Shown in pieces: positions 48,346 through 60,590 of a DNA stretch of 64,000 bases. Under the pieces are notes generated by a model. That model saw nothing but the letters and a program-made list of their open reading frames with translations, ran no database searches and had not been told where the DNA came from. How positions within the stretch are numbered: the stretch's first letter is position 1; the number at the start of each line of letters is the position of its first letter. This DNA is from Coprinus comatus (Eukaryota; Basidiomycota; Agaricomycetes; Agaricales; Agaricaceae): NCBI GenBank assembly GCA_034638255.1, contig JAWPGT010000001.1:496001-560000 (forward strand). The letters are read 5' to 3'. The translations under genes were made by a program, and so were the position numbers.

Positions 48346-48809
48346 AGGATTGATTGTATGCCATTTGGAGGGTTTTCATCTATATATATACACGTAGACT
48401 TTTTATTGTTTCTCTTTGGGTATGCTTTATACCCTGGGTAAACTATACTGCAATTCATATTGCCCTTAATAATTCTTGCAAATGTGTGATTGAAAGTTTT
48501 CAGTGTCTACATCGCAGTGATACTTTTGTACAGATCGCTCGTGAGAAATTTTGAATGTTAATACACTGTGCCAGTGACTTGGTAATCCACACAGATTATC
48601 AAGTACTAGCGAGTATTTATCCAAGCTTTACTTTACTCGTGAGCGTGGGTCTCAGAGTAAAGTTTAGGTATGTCCTCGATAATCCAGTTAGATTATTGAG
48701 TCACCCACGCAGTGAATAGACTTGGTGTTTCTCGTGATGTAGGTCACGTCACTTAACGCGTTCATTATTACTTTATTGAATTTATAATTCTGTTCTTGGA
48801 ACGTGCAGC
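48346..48809. other. Intergenic, nested hairpin-like repeats 48630-48710
   Basis: 464 bp between the carrier stop and IRC3 start. Overlapping inverted repeats: ACTTTACTC (48630-48638) with GAGTAAAGT (48655-48663); GCGTGGGT (48643-48650) with ACCCACGC (48703-48710); ATAATC (48779 is not included; arms at 48679-48684 and 48691-48696). They could be a protein-binding or structured RNA region; no coding. Confidence 0.5.
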
Positions 48810-51372
48810 ATGCGATGTTTCTTGTTCTCTGTTACCCACCGACGTTCATATGCCAGCCAGGCTACATTTTCAAACGTCAATAGCCAAGTTGTCCTCCGTC
48901 CGTACCAACATGAATGCATCCAGTCTTGTCTGGACGCCCTAGCCTCTGGTTGCACCAGGATTGGTGTTTCTTTGCCCACTGGTTCTGGTAAAACAACTGT
49001 ATTCTTATCCTTGTTGTCACGAATCCGATCGCCTCCGTCGAACCCTCAAGCGACACGGTGTTTAGTTATTGTCAATAGCATTGAGCTTGCGAGGCAATCC
49101 GCCGAACAGGCTGCTCGGCTTTTCCCTCATTGGGATGTAGAAATTGAACAAGGAGCAAAGCACAATGCTTCTGGAATTGCGAACCTGTTTGTACACATAT
49201 TTGATTTTCCAAACTCAACTCACAATCACTCCAGCACCGTCGCTACCTACCAAACATTAAACCGAGCCAAAAGGATAAACAAGTTCGATCCTTCCAAACT
49301 AAAGGCCATTATAATAGATGAGGCACACCACTCTGCTGCTCCTTCGTGGGTTAAACATTGCCCGCCACATTGTATCATGATACTAATAATGCAGAAACCA
49401 GTTATCGCAAATTGTTATCACATTTTCACAGTGGTATTCCCCACCCCGACCCCACGTTAGCGACCCCGGTACCTCACCACCCCATCCCTATCATTGGTTT
49501 CTCCGCTACTTTCAGTCGACATGATGGCTTAGGTCTAGATTCGGTTTTTGAAAGTATTGTTTATCATCGTGACTTTCTGGAAATGATTAAAGACCAATGG
49601 TAAGTAAACGTACTACAATACCATATCTACTGCTAAAGCTGTTCATTCAGGCTATGTGACATCAGATTTACCATGGTCAAAGCCTCTCTCAATCTCAACG
49701 AAGTTTCCATTAATTCACAAACTGGCGACTTCAACCCAAACAGTTTGGCCCAACAACTGAACAAAGCTCCTATTCGGGAGCTTCTTGTTAAAAGCTGGAT
49801 TGATCGTGCTGGTATGGCAATGCCTATAGTTATCGCTTACAAACTTGTTATTAACGTTGTCCGTAGCGGATCGCAAGTCAACCCTCGTTTTCTGTGTCAA
49901 CATCGACCATGTGCGAGCACTAACAGAGACGTTCAGAAAATACGGTGTAGACGCACGTTATATAGATTCTCAGACGAATCCAGCGGAGCGTAAGGCTCGA
50001 ATATCGCAGTTTAAACAAGGAGTTTTTCCTGTACTCGTGAATTGCGGTTTGTCCCTTCATTCTTTCACACATATCGTTTGTATTCATCACCACCAAAAGC
50101 TATCCTGACTGAGGGAACTGATATCCCCAACATTGATTGCGTAGTATTAGCAAAACCAACGCGATCCCCAAATCTCTACACTCAAATGGTATGCACCATG
50201 TCTAGTATATGGGATATCGGCAATATTAATTACGTCCATATTCCGTCAAGATTGGTCGGGGTATGCGACTCTCAACTGGAACAGGAAAGACCGACTGCCG
50301 TATACTTGATTTTGCTGATGCCAGTAGCAATATGGCTACTGCCATTTCTCTGCCTACATTGTGTGGATTGGACCCTAAAGACATAAGTGAAGAAGGTATT
50401 TAAAAATCGGATGCTAGATAAGATCTCTTACATTGACCTGACTGAGTGCCATAGAGAATTTGGCAAGTCTTGCAGCGAAATCTAATAGAAAGGCGGCTAC
50501 CAATCCAGATATGGACGACGTGGAATATCTATCCGATGAAAGATTCGCTGATACTACAATCACTTATGTAGATTATGAGAACCCTTTTTCCATGGTTGAA
50601 GATTCATCTGGGGCGCCTAACCTTTTCAAACTAACACGTAATGCTTGGGTCGGTTGTGGAGAAGATACATATGTGCTTCCTTGTCTTCAACATGGTGATG
50701 TCCGAATTCAACCTAGGTTGGATACTGAAGGTAAGATTTTGATTAGTTTTCAGTTTCCCGGCGGTGGAACACTTATTTAAAATCTTTAAAATCTTAAGGC
50801 CAACAGTGCTTTTCTGCATTTTTTATTCCTCGATTAGATGAAAAAACCGCGAAAAGTTTGAAAACATCTGCATATATGCGTAGACGGCATGTACTCAACG
50901 CAGACAATTTGGCTCAAGCTATAAGAGGATGCGACACATATGTCTCCCACAAGGTACTTCAAGGTCCACTAAGTAAAGGGTAAGTAGCGGAGTATGCTTG
51001 GCTTTCATGCATCGACACCTAACTCTATTGGTTCAGTGTGCTGCGAACTGCCCAGTGGAGAACCTTGCCTGCGTCGGACGCTCAGAAGAAATTTATTACG
51101 AGTAGATGGGCAAATAAGGGAAAGAAAATTTCACTATCTCAAGACGATATTCAAGCGATGACTAAAGGTGAAGCTGCAAATATTATCACTCGTCTAAAAC
51201 ACGGCGCTCAGGTAGGCTTCTGTTAAACACAAAATAAAATGATCTCACTGTTCCATGTCAGATGCGTTACGAGAAGAAGATGAAGGAAATCACTAAAGTA
51301 AAGACCATCATATTAAATGAGCAAGCCAGGTTGGCGAAGTACAAAGTGAAAGTAGGACCACTAGCACAGTAG
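48810..51372 (+). CDS. IRC3: Irc3-type mitochondrial DEAD/DEAH helicase, with apparent frameshift
   Basis: Mitochondrial SF2 helicase needed for mtDNA maintenance in yeast. Start [20 protein letters not shown] is Arg-rich and apolar, fitting a mitochondrial presequence. Motifs: '[19 protein letters not shown]', '[18 protein letters not shown]' (Walker A), '[19 protein letters not shown]', '[16 protein letters not shown]' (DEAH), '[21 protein letters not shown]', '[24 protein letters not shown]', and '[41 protein letters not shown]' reached by splicing. Introns are short. Between 'PSWVKH' and '[19 protein letters not shown]' (near 49365) the frame drops by one base with no usable intron. The C-terminal third is helical and Lys-rich. 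Convergent with the pseudouridine gene (32 bp). Confidence 0.9.
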
Positions 51373-51404
51373 ATATATTATACCTACCTCTTTTAATTAA
51401 TTAT

Positions 51405-54400
51405 TCAGATAGCAGAAGACTGGAGTTTCAAGGAATCTGAGATTAGTGGTGAAACTGCGAGTTCACTTTGTAGAGTTAACACTGCGGCCTGTTGTGCCGT
51501 TGTGACTGTATGCTCCAGCCCTTTTGGATCGTAAAATGCCTGAGGATTCTTGGATAATGAGGCCAAAATCGTTCCAACAAAAGAGTCCCCGGCTCCGGTA
51601 ACATTAACCACGTTTTCGACTGTAAGTCCAGGGAAGTGTTGCAAAACAACAATTTCTTTATTATTGCCCTGAGCAACGACCCAGCGGCCCTGAGGATTAC
51701 TTTTCTCTCGCCCCCAGGGTGAAGTCAACGCTTCTTTGGAATCAATAAGCATAGCGATAATGGCACCTCGATCACCACATTTGATGATTATATGTTGGAA
51801 GAAGGGTAGCAGGTTGATGGCCATTTGAGCTACTCCTTGGTCAACAAGGAACGAAAGATTGCCTTTGGTAACATCAAGGTCTGTTACATTCCTTCTTGCT
51901 AGTTGTTCCACATCCATACGGAATGAAGCTCCCAAGCCCATACTATTAATGCATGACCACCAATAAGGTGATGAGGAAAGGTTATCCGTTTGAACTGTGT
52001 TGTATATGTGGACCAACTCCGAGAGATTTGGAGAGAAGAACGTGACTGGAGGCAACGTGACGTCGGGTTTGGAGAGTAAACTCTCAATGGCTGGGAGGAT
52101 GGCTGTTGATTTGATAACGGAAGTAGGTTCACTGCCGTTCATGGTCAGATCTACTAGTAATGTCTTTGCCAGGACCAATAGAGAGAACATACAAGAAGGC
52201 TGCCGAAAAATGTCAGCGCATAGGTTATATGCCACATATTTGTGCTTACTTTTTATATTGTGTTTATCGCAATAGGTTGTGATACTTTGAATAGTTGACG
52301 GAGAAAGGTTACCATCAAGAGCAACAATCTTTGGAATATGTTTTCGCAGTTGAGAGATAATCTGGTTCATATCAGTTGTGAGTCCACCGGTACACGTTGG
52401 CCGTGACGAACCTGTTCATCAACGAGAGAATGGGTAATGGCCATATCAGCCACCCCACCAACAAGATTTCCTGTACTATCTAAGACCATATCACACGCTG
52501 CTGTTCGTTTATCACTTTTCAAGAGACCATCCGTTCTCATACCCAATTTGTCTGTTTCATCTACCAGTAATTTGCCGAATCCATCTTCACCTATAGGTGC
52601 AAGAAGCAGTGTAGACGAAGGTAGCTGTTCGGCAGTGAGGATACGATGAGCAGCTTCTGCAATGTTACGAGCAACGCCTCCCATTGTTACTGTAACTTTG
52701 CCTGGGGCAGTAGAGTTTTTTGCAAGGTTTGCATCGGTATTACTATCAGCCTGGGCGGTGATATCAATTGCTGCGGAACCAATGACAATAAGATCTGCTG
52801 GAGGCTAAAAGCAAAAACGATTTGAGACAAATGCATTTACAAGTTACAACAAGAACGAACCAATGTGATATCTTCTGTAGTACTTGTGGTATCAAGAGGT
52901 GTTCCAATATTTGCAACACTTTCTATTTCTAGCAATGCTGGCGTAAACAACTTGGACTGGGGCTCCTAGAGTGTGTTAGTTGAGATTTAGCAAGGCTCAG
53001 AATGATACTAAATGCACACATTATTATCCAATTGTGCATAATGGCCAGCAATGTGACCACCTGTTCCCACTTGATAAGCCTCAATTTTCCCTTTGTGATC
53101 AATAAAAAACATACCAACGAGAGCAGTATTTCTCAACAAAGCCAAATTTGACTCCAAGGAGTCGCCCTTTGTAAGTTCCGCAACTCGAGCAAGAAGCCAT
53201 GGGGTGACCTCCTTCCCTCGTTTATTCATACCATTAGCTTCGGACTCGGCCACCGCTTGTTCGACGAATTTTTGAATGGCAGCACCTTTTGCTTCATATT
53301 CTTGAGGAATAGGAACAGCGAAAAGAGCACCACTCTCTATTCCAAGCTGCCATTGGGAGTCTGCAAATCGTCAGATGTACATTCACGACATATATCTATA
53401 AAAGTGTACGAACGAAGAAGCTGAGCTGCAGTTCTAGGGTCTGCAACATTCCATGGAACCTTGATAATATGCCGTTAGAAGATGTGAGATAATGATAGAA
53501 TAAATCATTCACTCACAGTGAAGCCGCTTTTGCGCGAAAAGAATGCAGGGAAATCGCACGTTTCTCCGTAAGCAATAACAGGAACACCTAGCGTTTCCTG
53601 ATACTAGTGAATATGTCATCACCCAAAATCTTTATAAACTTGGCCTCACAAGATACTCCAATGTCCTAAATCATGTATTAGCATATGACCAAGGATAGCG
53701 TGCAAGTTGAGGCTTACGGACCTGCCGATATCGAGGATGGATTTGACTCCAGCAGAAACTAGACCTACAGGACACCGTGTAAGTTCTTGAAGATCAGCCG
53801 AAATATCCATAGCTAGTAGTACTTCGTAAGACATAGTATGAGAAAAGCAAGTATGAGTAACCTACATGTCTCTCCTCCCCTGTGGACACCTCCAAGACTA
53901 TATTATAATTCATGCTCTCTAAACAGTTATTCATAACCCTAGACAGAAAGCACACACCCTCCAGTGGAGAAGACCTAATTACACATAAATTATTACAGCC
54001 AACTGAACAAAAATGAGAACTATGACGTACCTTGATACCAGCAAGAGCAGAGAATATAAGCGTTGTCGCACAAGTTGTACCTGGTTTGCGAGGTTTATAA
54101 TGTAAACGCATATATGAAATAAAAGCAATTCAACTCGCCTCCATCGGCTTTCATGGTAATAGCAGCGGCAATGTCCCTCCTTGAGATTTTGGTTCTTTTC
54201 CTCTTAGGATCTGCAAGTCTCTCCAACTCGGACCTTTCCAACCCCACTTTCATTCTTCCATCTATCATACCAATAGTTGCTGGAACGGAACCTGTTGACC
54301 TTATTATCTTCTCTAGATCGAGTCCAAGTTCCAAATTAGTTGGATAGGGTAATCCATGTGTTACCAGAGCAGTCTCCAAAGAGACGACAGGTTTTCCTGC

Positions 54401-54547
54401 AACAAGCGCGTCTTGAACCTCTGGGTGAAGATCTACAGGAAAGTTGGTATTGGCAAGCTCCGTCGTTGACAGGCGGGAGATGCAACGGCCCGTGTGGGTT
54501 GTGCTTTTGCGAACGAGACGTGCCACCACATAGCCGGAGAGCGACAT
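51405..54547 (-). CDS. Bifunctional pseudouridine-5'-phosphate glycosidase / pseudouridine kinase
   Basis: Breaks down the modified nucleoside pseudouridine: the kinase phosphorylates it and the glycosidase splits the C-C bond to uracil and ribose 5-phosphate. Start MSLSGYVVARLVRKSTTHTG (possibly mitochondrial). The N-terminal PsuG half has 'EVQDALVAGKPVVSLETALVTHGLPYP', 'PATIGMIDGRMKVGL', 'ISRRDIAAA', and '[42 protein letters not shown]' in spliced form, 'SALAGIKVFSTGGLGGVHRG'. The PfkB-type kinase half has 'GGVARNIAEAAHR', 'LLLAPIGEDGFG', and 'VVNVTGAGDSFVGTILASL' (anion-hole GAGD). In bacteria these are separate genes, psuG and psuK. Fused forms are known in some eukaryotes. About 800 residues. 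Divergent from MoaE (68 bp). Confidence 0.92.
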
Positions 54548-54615
54548 GGATGGTGGGCTGGGGATGATGTGACTGGATTTTGGCTTGGTTGGCGGTCCGG
54601 ATACTCCGAGAGGAG

Positions 54616-55260
54616 ATGGCTTCTGCTGCATCGATTGAAGGCTCATTGGAAATCCCAGAGGGCAGGTGTGCCATCTCATACGCCCTCAATGTACAGGACA
54701 TCATCGACTACGTTAAAGACGATGGGGCAGGGGCTACTGCTATATTCATTGGTATGCTACCATCTACTACCCTATTTCATTCCGCTCACATCCGTCTCTA
54801 GGCACAACACGCAACTCCTTCAAGGGTCATTCCCTTATCTACTCTTCGCAACTACTCCCACTAACACAAGTAATATTCCCAACAGGTAAAACCGTCACAC
54901 ACCTAGAATATCAGGCATATACCAAACTGGCCCTCAAGAGCATGGCTGAAATCATCCGCAATACCAGCCTTTCAGCGGGCCAGGAACCATACAAAGCCTC
55001 TTTGGTACGCAGTGCTGTTCATCATCGCATTGGTGCCGTACCAGTAGGAGAACCATCAATAGGTGGGTGCTTTGGTGTAGATGCAAATCAAGGATTGAAC
55101 TTCTAGACCAGTTATTGCTGTATCCTCCCCACATCGAAGAGAGGCATTCCAAGCATGTGAGCAGATTCTAGAAGAGGTGAAAAGGAAGACACAAATATGG
55201 AAGCGGGAGTACTATGAGGGTGAAGATGAGAACACAGCGGAATGGAAGGAGAACTATTGA
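54616..55260 (+). CDS. Molybdopterin synthase catalytic (large) subunit, MoaE/MOCS2B type
   Basis: With the small subunit it puts sulfur on precursor Z to make molybdopterin for nitrate reductase and other Mo enzymes. Begins MASAASIEGSLEIPEGRCAI, then 'GAGATAIFIGTTRNSFKGKTVTHLEYQAYTKLAL', the MoaE core ('G....R....G..V..LEYEAY'). A late block '[46 protein letters not shown]' has the invariant His-Arg and catalytic Lys residues. About 161 residues, the usual size. Four exons: introns follow FIG, FKG and EPSI. Ends 52 bp from the ICE2 stop, convergent. Gene name in aspergilli: cnxH. Confidence 0.93.
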
Positions 55261-55312
55261 ATGGAGTGTTTAGAAATCATGCATTCTAGATGGATTGTGA
55301 GGAGACAAGATT

Positions 55313-56665
55313 TTAATCAATCTTCCAATCCTTGGCTACTCCGTCATCTTCAGAGCTAACTAGAAGTTCCACGGACCAGATCACAAGGGTGAAAAAGATG
55401 TTCATCCATCTCCACCATACCTGTGATGAATGATCTAACACTGACATGCATCTAAGTTGTTTGTTCGCTTAGGAAAGGAAAGAGGGGCTTACGAAGAAGA
55501 TGAGAAAACACTGTAATGAATATAGCCTGACGGTAGGTTAAAATAATACGAGTAAGCATAGATGTCTGTAGAGAATGTTTAGGAATAGTCAAATCTCGGC
55601 AATATAAGTATATGATATACTTACTGGACGATCAGCCCATCCATCATCTACTCCCCCCTCGGATTCCCAGCTATCAGCACCAATGGTAGGTAGAATTTGT
55701 GATGCCAGATGCAAGATTGTCAGGCGGTACAAAAGAGCAATGAGCACAGGCTTTGGCAAAGTATTGATAACAAAATTCAATAGTGTTTGGAAATGGGGAT
55801 ATATGTTCGACAAGAGGGGTGCACTGAAAATCACTTCAATCAATGAAAGAATTTGGAGTTACAGGGAAGAACTCACTATGAAGATATTGGATTACTGAAT
55901 GATTGGGAGTCGAATCCACATAACCAAACGTTATAAGCCAGAACAACAGCTAGCCCAGAAGACTCAATGATATTCGTACGTCTCAATACAAAGCCAATGA
56001 ATGTCAAGAAGACGAATGCAGTGAGTGCAACACCGAGGAGTGTAGATGAAAGGGGCGAGGATGCGGCATTAGGATATGACTTTGTGCATTATGGTAAGCT
56101 ATGATATTCCCAGGCAGCTTAAAACACTTACAACAACAATCCACCAAGCCGAGGCAACATAGGCAACGGCTGCGGCAACAAGAAACACAAATTGATAAAT
56201 TTCCTGAGTGAAGACCACCTTTTTCCCTTCTTGTCCTAGCTTCTGCGCCACAAGCAAGCTTGATAATCCTTCCATGACGATAAACAAAGGACCAAAGAAC
56301 ATTAGCGCAGTCCCCCACCAATCTGCAGCAGTAACGAGCCAAGGATTCACAGAAGACGAGAAGAGGTTGAAGCAGACGAGCAAGAGAAACGGGTGTACTG
56401 GAACTTGCAATACAGAGAGAGCGTCAGATCTCCAAAAGAAGCTGACGGTACCATGTACGAGTGCATGAATCAAGAGCAGGAGCGAGAGGAGTAGGAAGGC
56501 TTGTTTCGAGAGCGTTGCCAATGTTAGGGGAAGAAATATGAGGATTTGGAGAACCGTCGATAGCCTAAATGTCGATATTTAGCATGAACATATAGATGGC
56601 AGTTCAATAGCTACTCACCGTGCAGTTCCATAAACAGCACTCCAGATGATCCAGGGATTGAGCAT
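55313..56665 (-). CDS. ICE2: ICE2-family ER membrane protein
   Basis: Polytopic ER membrane protein linked in yeast to cortical ER structure and phospholipid metabolism. Start MLNPWIIWSAVYGTAR (exon 1), then 'LSTVLQILIFLPLTLATLSK', 'AFLLLSLLLLIHALVHGTV', 'FFGPLFIVMEGLSSLLVAQKLGQEGKK', 'YQFVFLVAAAVAYVASAWWIVV', '[51 protein letters not shown]', 'LLNFVINTLPKPVLIALLYRLTILHLASQILPTIGADSWESE' and 'WWRWMNIFFTLVIWSVELLVSSEDDGVAKDWKID'. The last string is distinctive. Family match is by memory, so the name is moderately sure; the membrane topology is not in doubt. Several introns. Confidence 0.7.
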
Positions 56666-56792
56666 TCTGTGAACAGAAGTGGCCAACACAGAGCTTGGTT
56701 CTCCTTATGTGACAAAACGTGTGTATGATGTGACAGAGCGTGTTCCAATAATTACAAATTACAATAGTCTACAGTTTAATTAGAAAGAAATA

Positions 56793-58378
56793 TCAATTTG
56801 ATTCAACCACTATCGTAGGGCGGCGATGTGATATTTTCCCAGTTCCATCGTAAGACAGCTTGTTCTGGTGGAAAGTAAGAAGTCCTTTTTCCTCCGCAAA
56901 CTCTGTATCCCTGGTGAGTGAAGCCGGGTCCGACGGTGGCACATAGAATTGGTCAACGATTGGAACCTGCAATAGATTCATCTTTGGAGTTACAACCACC
57001 ATATGATTAGTCTTAATCTCCATCCAATCCGCTGTATAACACATGCACATGAACATTTAGTCTCCTAGAGACATAGAAACATTCTTACCTCTCTCAAACG
57101 TCAGGGGTTCACTCGCGATCATAATGATATTTTCACGTTTATCCGACTTTGTCATTCGATAGTGGCCACCCTCAGCATATTCACTGAATTCCGTTCCCGA
57201 CGAGAACCACTATAAGGAATATCACTGATTAATCCAACGGTCAACCAGATAAGTTTTCCGAAGCGTACCAAAGACGCGGCCTCGTCCTTCCGAGAGGAAA
57301 TATACCGAGTAACAACGATACTCGATCCATCAGTGACGCAAAAGTTCATAAGACTTGGCTAATAATCCTGGTAAGCGGGGTATAAGTATGACGACATTCA
57401 AACATACCTCGGTAATACCAGCCTCTGCGGCATATTTGTTCAAGGATGCAATGGTATCCAACATAGCCTTTTGTAATGTGTGCGGCGTAAATGACCTAGC
57501 ATCAGGATCAGGAAGCTAGTCAAAAAAAGTTAGAAACAGGACGGTGTGCCAAGATGATTTTCTCACTTTGGATAGGAACAAAGCAAACGACCACTGGGAA
57601 TCTTTTCAACGTTAGAATGAAAAATTTACCAGTTCACTATCTCCACTCACCAGTATTGCCTTGCACTGTATTGAAAATTGCGTCTGTCAAGTCGGTCTGC
57701 AATCGGCGCTTGATTCGAGGAAAGTCCGCAATATTGCCATTGTGCATAAACTATAGCCAATGTAGCCAGTGTACGCTTAAGTCTCAACCGTCAACAGTGG
57801 TAGAATGGACATACCATGAGGTTCCCATAAACGAATGGATGGCAATTATCCAACGATAGAGTTCCCGCAGTCGTTGCACGTACATGTCCGCTGTAGCACA
57901 ATTAGCACCTAGCGGAAAGGAAAAGAAAGAGACAACTCACAAGACGAGGGGCGATTTAATCTTCACGGCCAAGCGAGCAAGATTAACGTTATTCCATGCC
58001 TGAAAGACAACAGAGCTGAGTCCTGCCACAAGATACAATTAAGTCCGGACGTACAGGTGTTACCGATGTGAATATGCAAGGTTGACTTCCAAGTTCTGGG
58101 TCGTGCGTTGAGTCGTACCAGCCTAGGAGCTCTTGAGTAACAGATGTATAGGATTGAATGACAACACTCACCAACACCAAAGCCATCCCCGTTCATAGGC
58201 CTTCTAGTGTCCAAGCGAAGTCTTGAGTCGAAGGCCTGGTTTATGATGGAATGGCATGGGCGCGTGAGCAGCTGTGATGGATGTGGAAATGAGTTCCCAG
58301 CCAATGGGCAGAGCTGTAGATACACACATGGGATAGTTGTACAGGAGATGTTCCTTTGTAAATCACGAATCGACACAT
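56793..58378 (-). CDS. DUG3: DUG3-type class II glutamine amidotransferase
   Basis: Part of the cytosolic Dug2-Dug3 complex that releases gamma-glutamyl from glutathione. Starts MCRFVIYKGT: Cys2 is the nucleophile once Met is removed. Then 'LLTRPCHSIINQAFDSRLRLDTRRPMNGDGFGVGWYD' (GDGFGVGWY is the class II core), 'SPLVFGHVRATTAGTLSLDNCHPFVYGNLMFMHNGNIADFPRIKRRL', 'GNTDSQWSFALFLSKL', 'NFCVTDGSSIVVTRYIS', 'YRMTKSDKRENIIMIASEPLTFERADWMEIKTNHMVVVTP'. Ends HRRPTIVVESN. About 370 residues, expected for the family. Multiple introns restore these blocks. Confidence 0.95.
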
Positions 58379-58525
58379 TGCAAGTTTACGACGACAAGAG
58401 GTGATGACAGCAGCAATGCATTTGCCATGCCTCCGGTCCGTAAGCAATTACGTGCGATCGCGTGAGGGGCGTCGAATTATCTTATAACAACGATACACAA
58501 TCACTTTCTATTTAAGTACAATTAT

Positions 58526-60449
58526 CTAGATGAATTCCTTGGGTCTTCGCGAAAATTCGCCACCAGACTCATCGTACACCATTCCAGCAACACGGAAAGC
58601 TAGCTCTATAATATAATAAATATATCACTCAAATTACAGCAAGCAATGCACCCACCATCAGCCTGGCTACGGATAACGGCTTCTGCATAAACTCGAACAA
58701 CATCTTCTGTTCCACTGGGACGAACAAAAGCACGACCGCCATCATACTTTAGGACAAGCTCATCGATCCTTTGTTGCAGTCCGTGAGGGCTGACCAGTCG
58801 TCGTTCAGCGTCGGTGGTGACGAATGCATTCCGATCGCTGACAACTACTTTAACAAGTCGGTTGGGTAAGTCAGTATACAATGAATCCCACTCTATTCCG
58901 GAATATGCTTTGTGTGCCAACACTACTTCAACCAAAAGCATGTCAGAAATAGCGTCGCCAACAGTCTGGTTTATCAACTCGATCAAGCTCGCGATGTGCG
59001 TTAGAGCTGCTTGTTGGTTGGGCGTATTCGGTTCGTGATTCTCTAGAATTTCTTGGGTGTTGCGAGAGAATAAGACTGTTCCGTGTCCATTAGCTTCAAA
59101 ATAAACGCCAACGTCAAAGCTCTCAGCAGCGTGGTGAAGGTGTTTCACTCCGGTCGGCACACATTTAACTGGCAGTCTCTAAAAATATAATCAATGTTGT
59201 CCACAAATGCAATCAAGTCCGTTGTCACACCTGTGTCAGATATTTCGTCGAGGCCCCGTTTGCATAAGCTGTCTGCACAACACCAACTTTGATTTGATTA
59301 TGGAGACCAGCCGCCTTGACAAGATCTACAATAAATGCTGCGACTAGCGTAGCAATTTTATCTCCGTCGAGCATTCGGAATTGCCCCCTTTCGTCGAGGT
59401 AATAGTACATGAGACGATCAGCGTCTCCATCAAAGCTGCAGCCGCGTTGAGAGGGCTTCAACTTTCCTTGTAGAGAGGGAGGCATGCGCTGAGTTGTCTT
59501 AACATAGTCCGCGCCACATGAATTGTTAAGAGCTCCGGGGGTAATAATTGAGGTATTCTCCAAGATAAGGGGAAGAGTGTCTCCGAGGTAAGTCGCAAGT
59601 TTCTCAGCTGCCGGTGCACCAACTCCATTCGCACAATCCACCAAAAGAGGACTAATAGGGGGTCTACCCGACTGGCACAAATATGTGAGAAAGAGTATAC
59701 GAGAGATAAAACACTAGATTGACACACCACAAGCTTTTTGAAAGCCGTTGTAAGCTTGGTGTAGTATCCCTCTTCGGTATCTTCCCCATAGGGTACAGCC
59801 GTACCTTTGGTGTTGACCGCACGTACGAGGTAATGTACGATAGGCGTTGTTGTAATCCCAACATCCCGGCCTTCTGCTCCTACTGCCTTGATACCATCGC
59901 GTAGTGCAGCTACCAACATATCTCCTGTAGGACGTGTATCGCGTCCATAAATGACGCATGCAGGTCTGGTGGTGTCGATGCTGAAAGTTTGAATGATGTA
60001 GTTGATGGTGGTGATAAGCTCCTGGGTGGTGGATGCATTAGCCATCTCCGTCGCATACTCCTCCCAAGCAGCCTCGAGCATTTCGCCTCTGGGGTCAATG
60101 AGCTTTACACCATTATCCTATTGTCAAATAATTAATCAAGTGCTTGCGACGGATCCATCAGATATGTAGTACCTGTTCTGGATTGTGAGATGCGGTGATC
60201 ATCACACCAATCGCTTGTCCATTGAACCTCTTGCTTCGTAAAGCAGCCAGAATTCCAACACGAAAAATAACGGATTCCAATCGGTTACCACTAAGCGTGT
60301 GTAAGCATCATGAGGAATTAAACAAATCAAATAGGGTGTAGATATACTGACAGGGTCCTGAAGCCAGCAGTTCCATATTGAAATCGGTAGTGAATTGATT
60401 TAGGATGAACATCAGAGAAAGCATCGATCTTTTCGTAAGAGAAAGACAT
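58526..60449 (-). CDS. PCM1: Phosphoacetylglucosamine mutase
   Basis: Converts GlcNAc-6-phosphate to GlcNAc-1-phosphate on the way to UDP-GlcNAc, needed for chitin and glycans. Start [20 protein letters not shown]. '[26 protein letters not shown]' has the phospho-Ser loop (TASHNP). '[18 protein letters not shown]', '[16 protein letters not shown]', '[19 protein letters not shown]' (Mg site), '[29 protein letters not shown]' (sugar loop), and '[19 protein letters not shown]' (phosphate loop) are all present. Ends [12 protein letters not shown]. About 540 residues, five or so short introns. It is divergent from SEC17. Confidence 0.96.
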
Positions 60450-60590
60450 GTTTGAATGGTGCAGGCGAATACGTAGGTCTTTATAGATGAGCGAAATATG
60501 CGCACTGGGCTAAAGCAGTTCCAAGGTCATCTGACCGAGAAAGGCCTGAGTGGCAGTGATATATAACTGATCTCTCTCCTTTCCATAGCT

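Noticed and set aside
49350..49400. 45-nt intron in IRC3 (gttaaac...tactaataatgcag)
   Set aside because: It has a good branch site but its length is a multiple of three, so it leaves the frame unchanged and cannot restore the motif frame.
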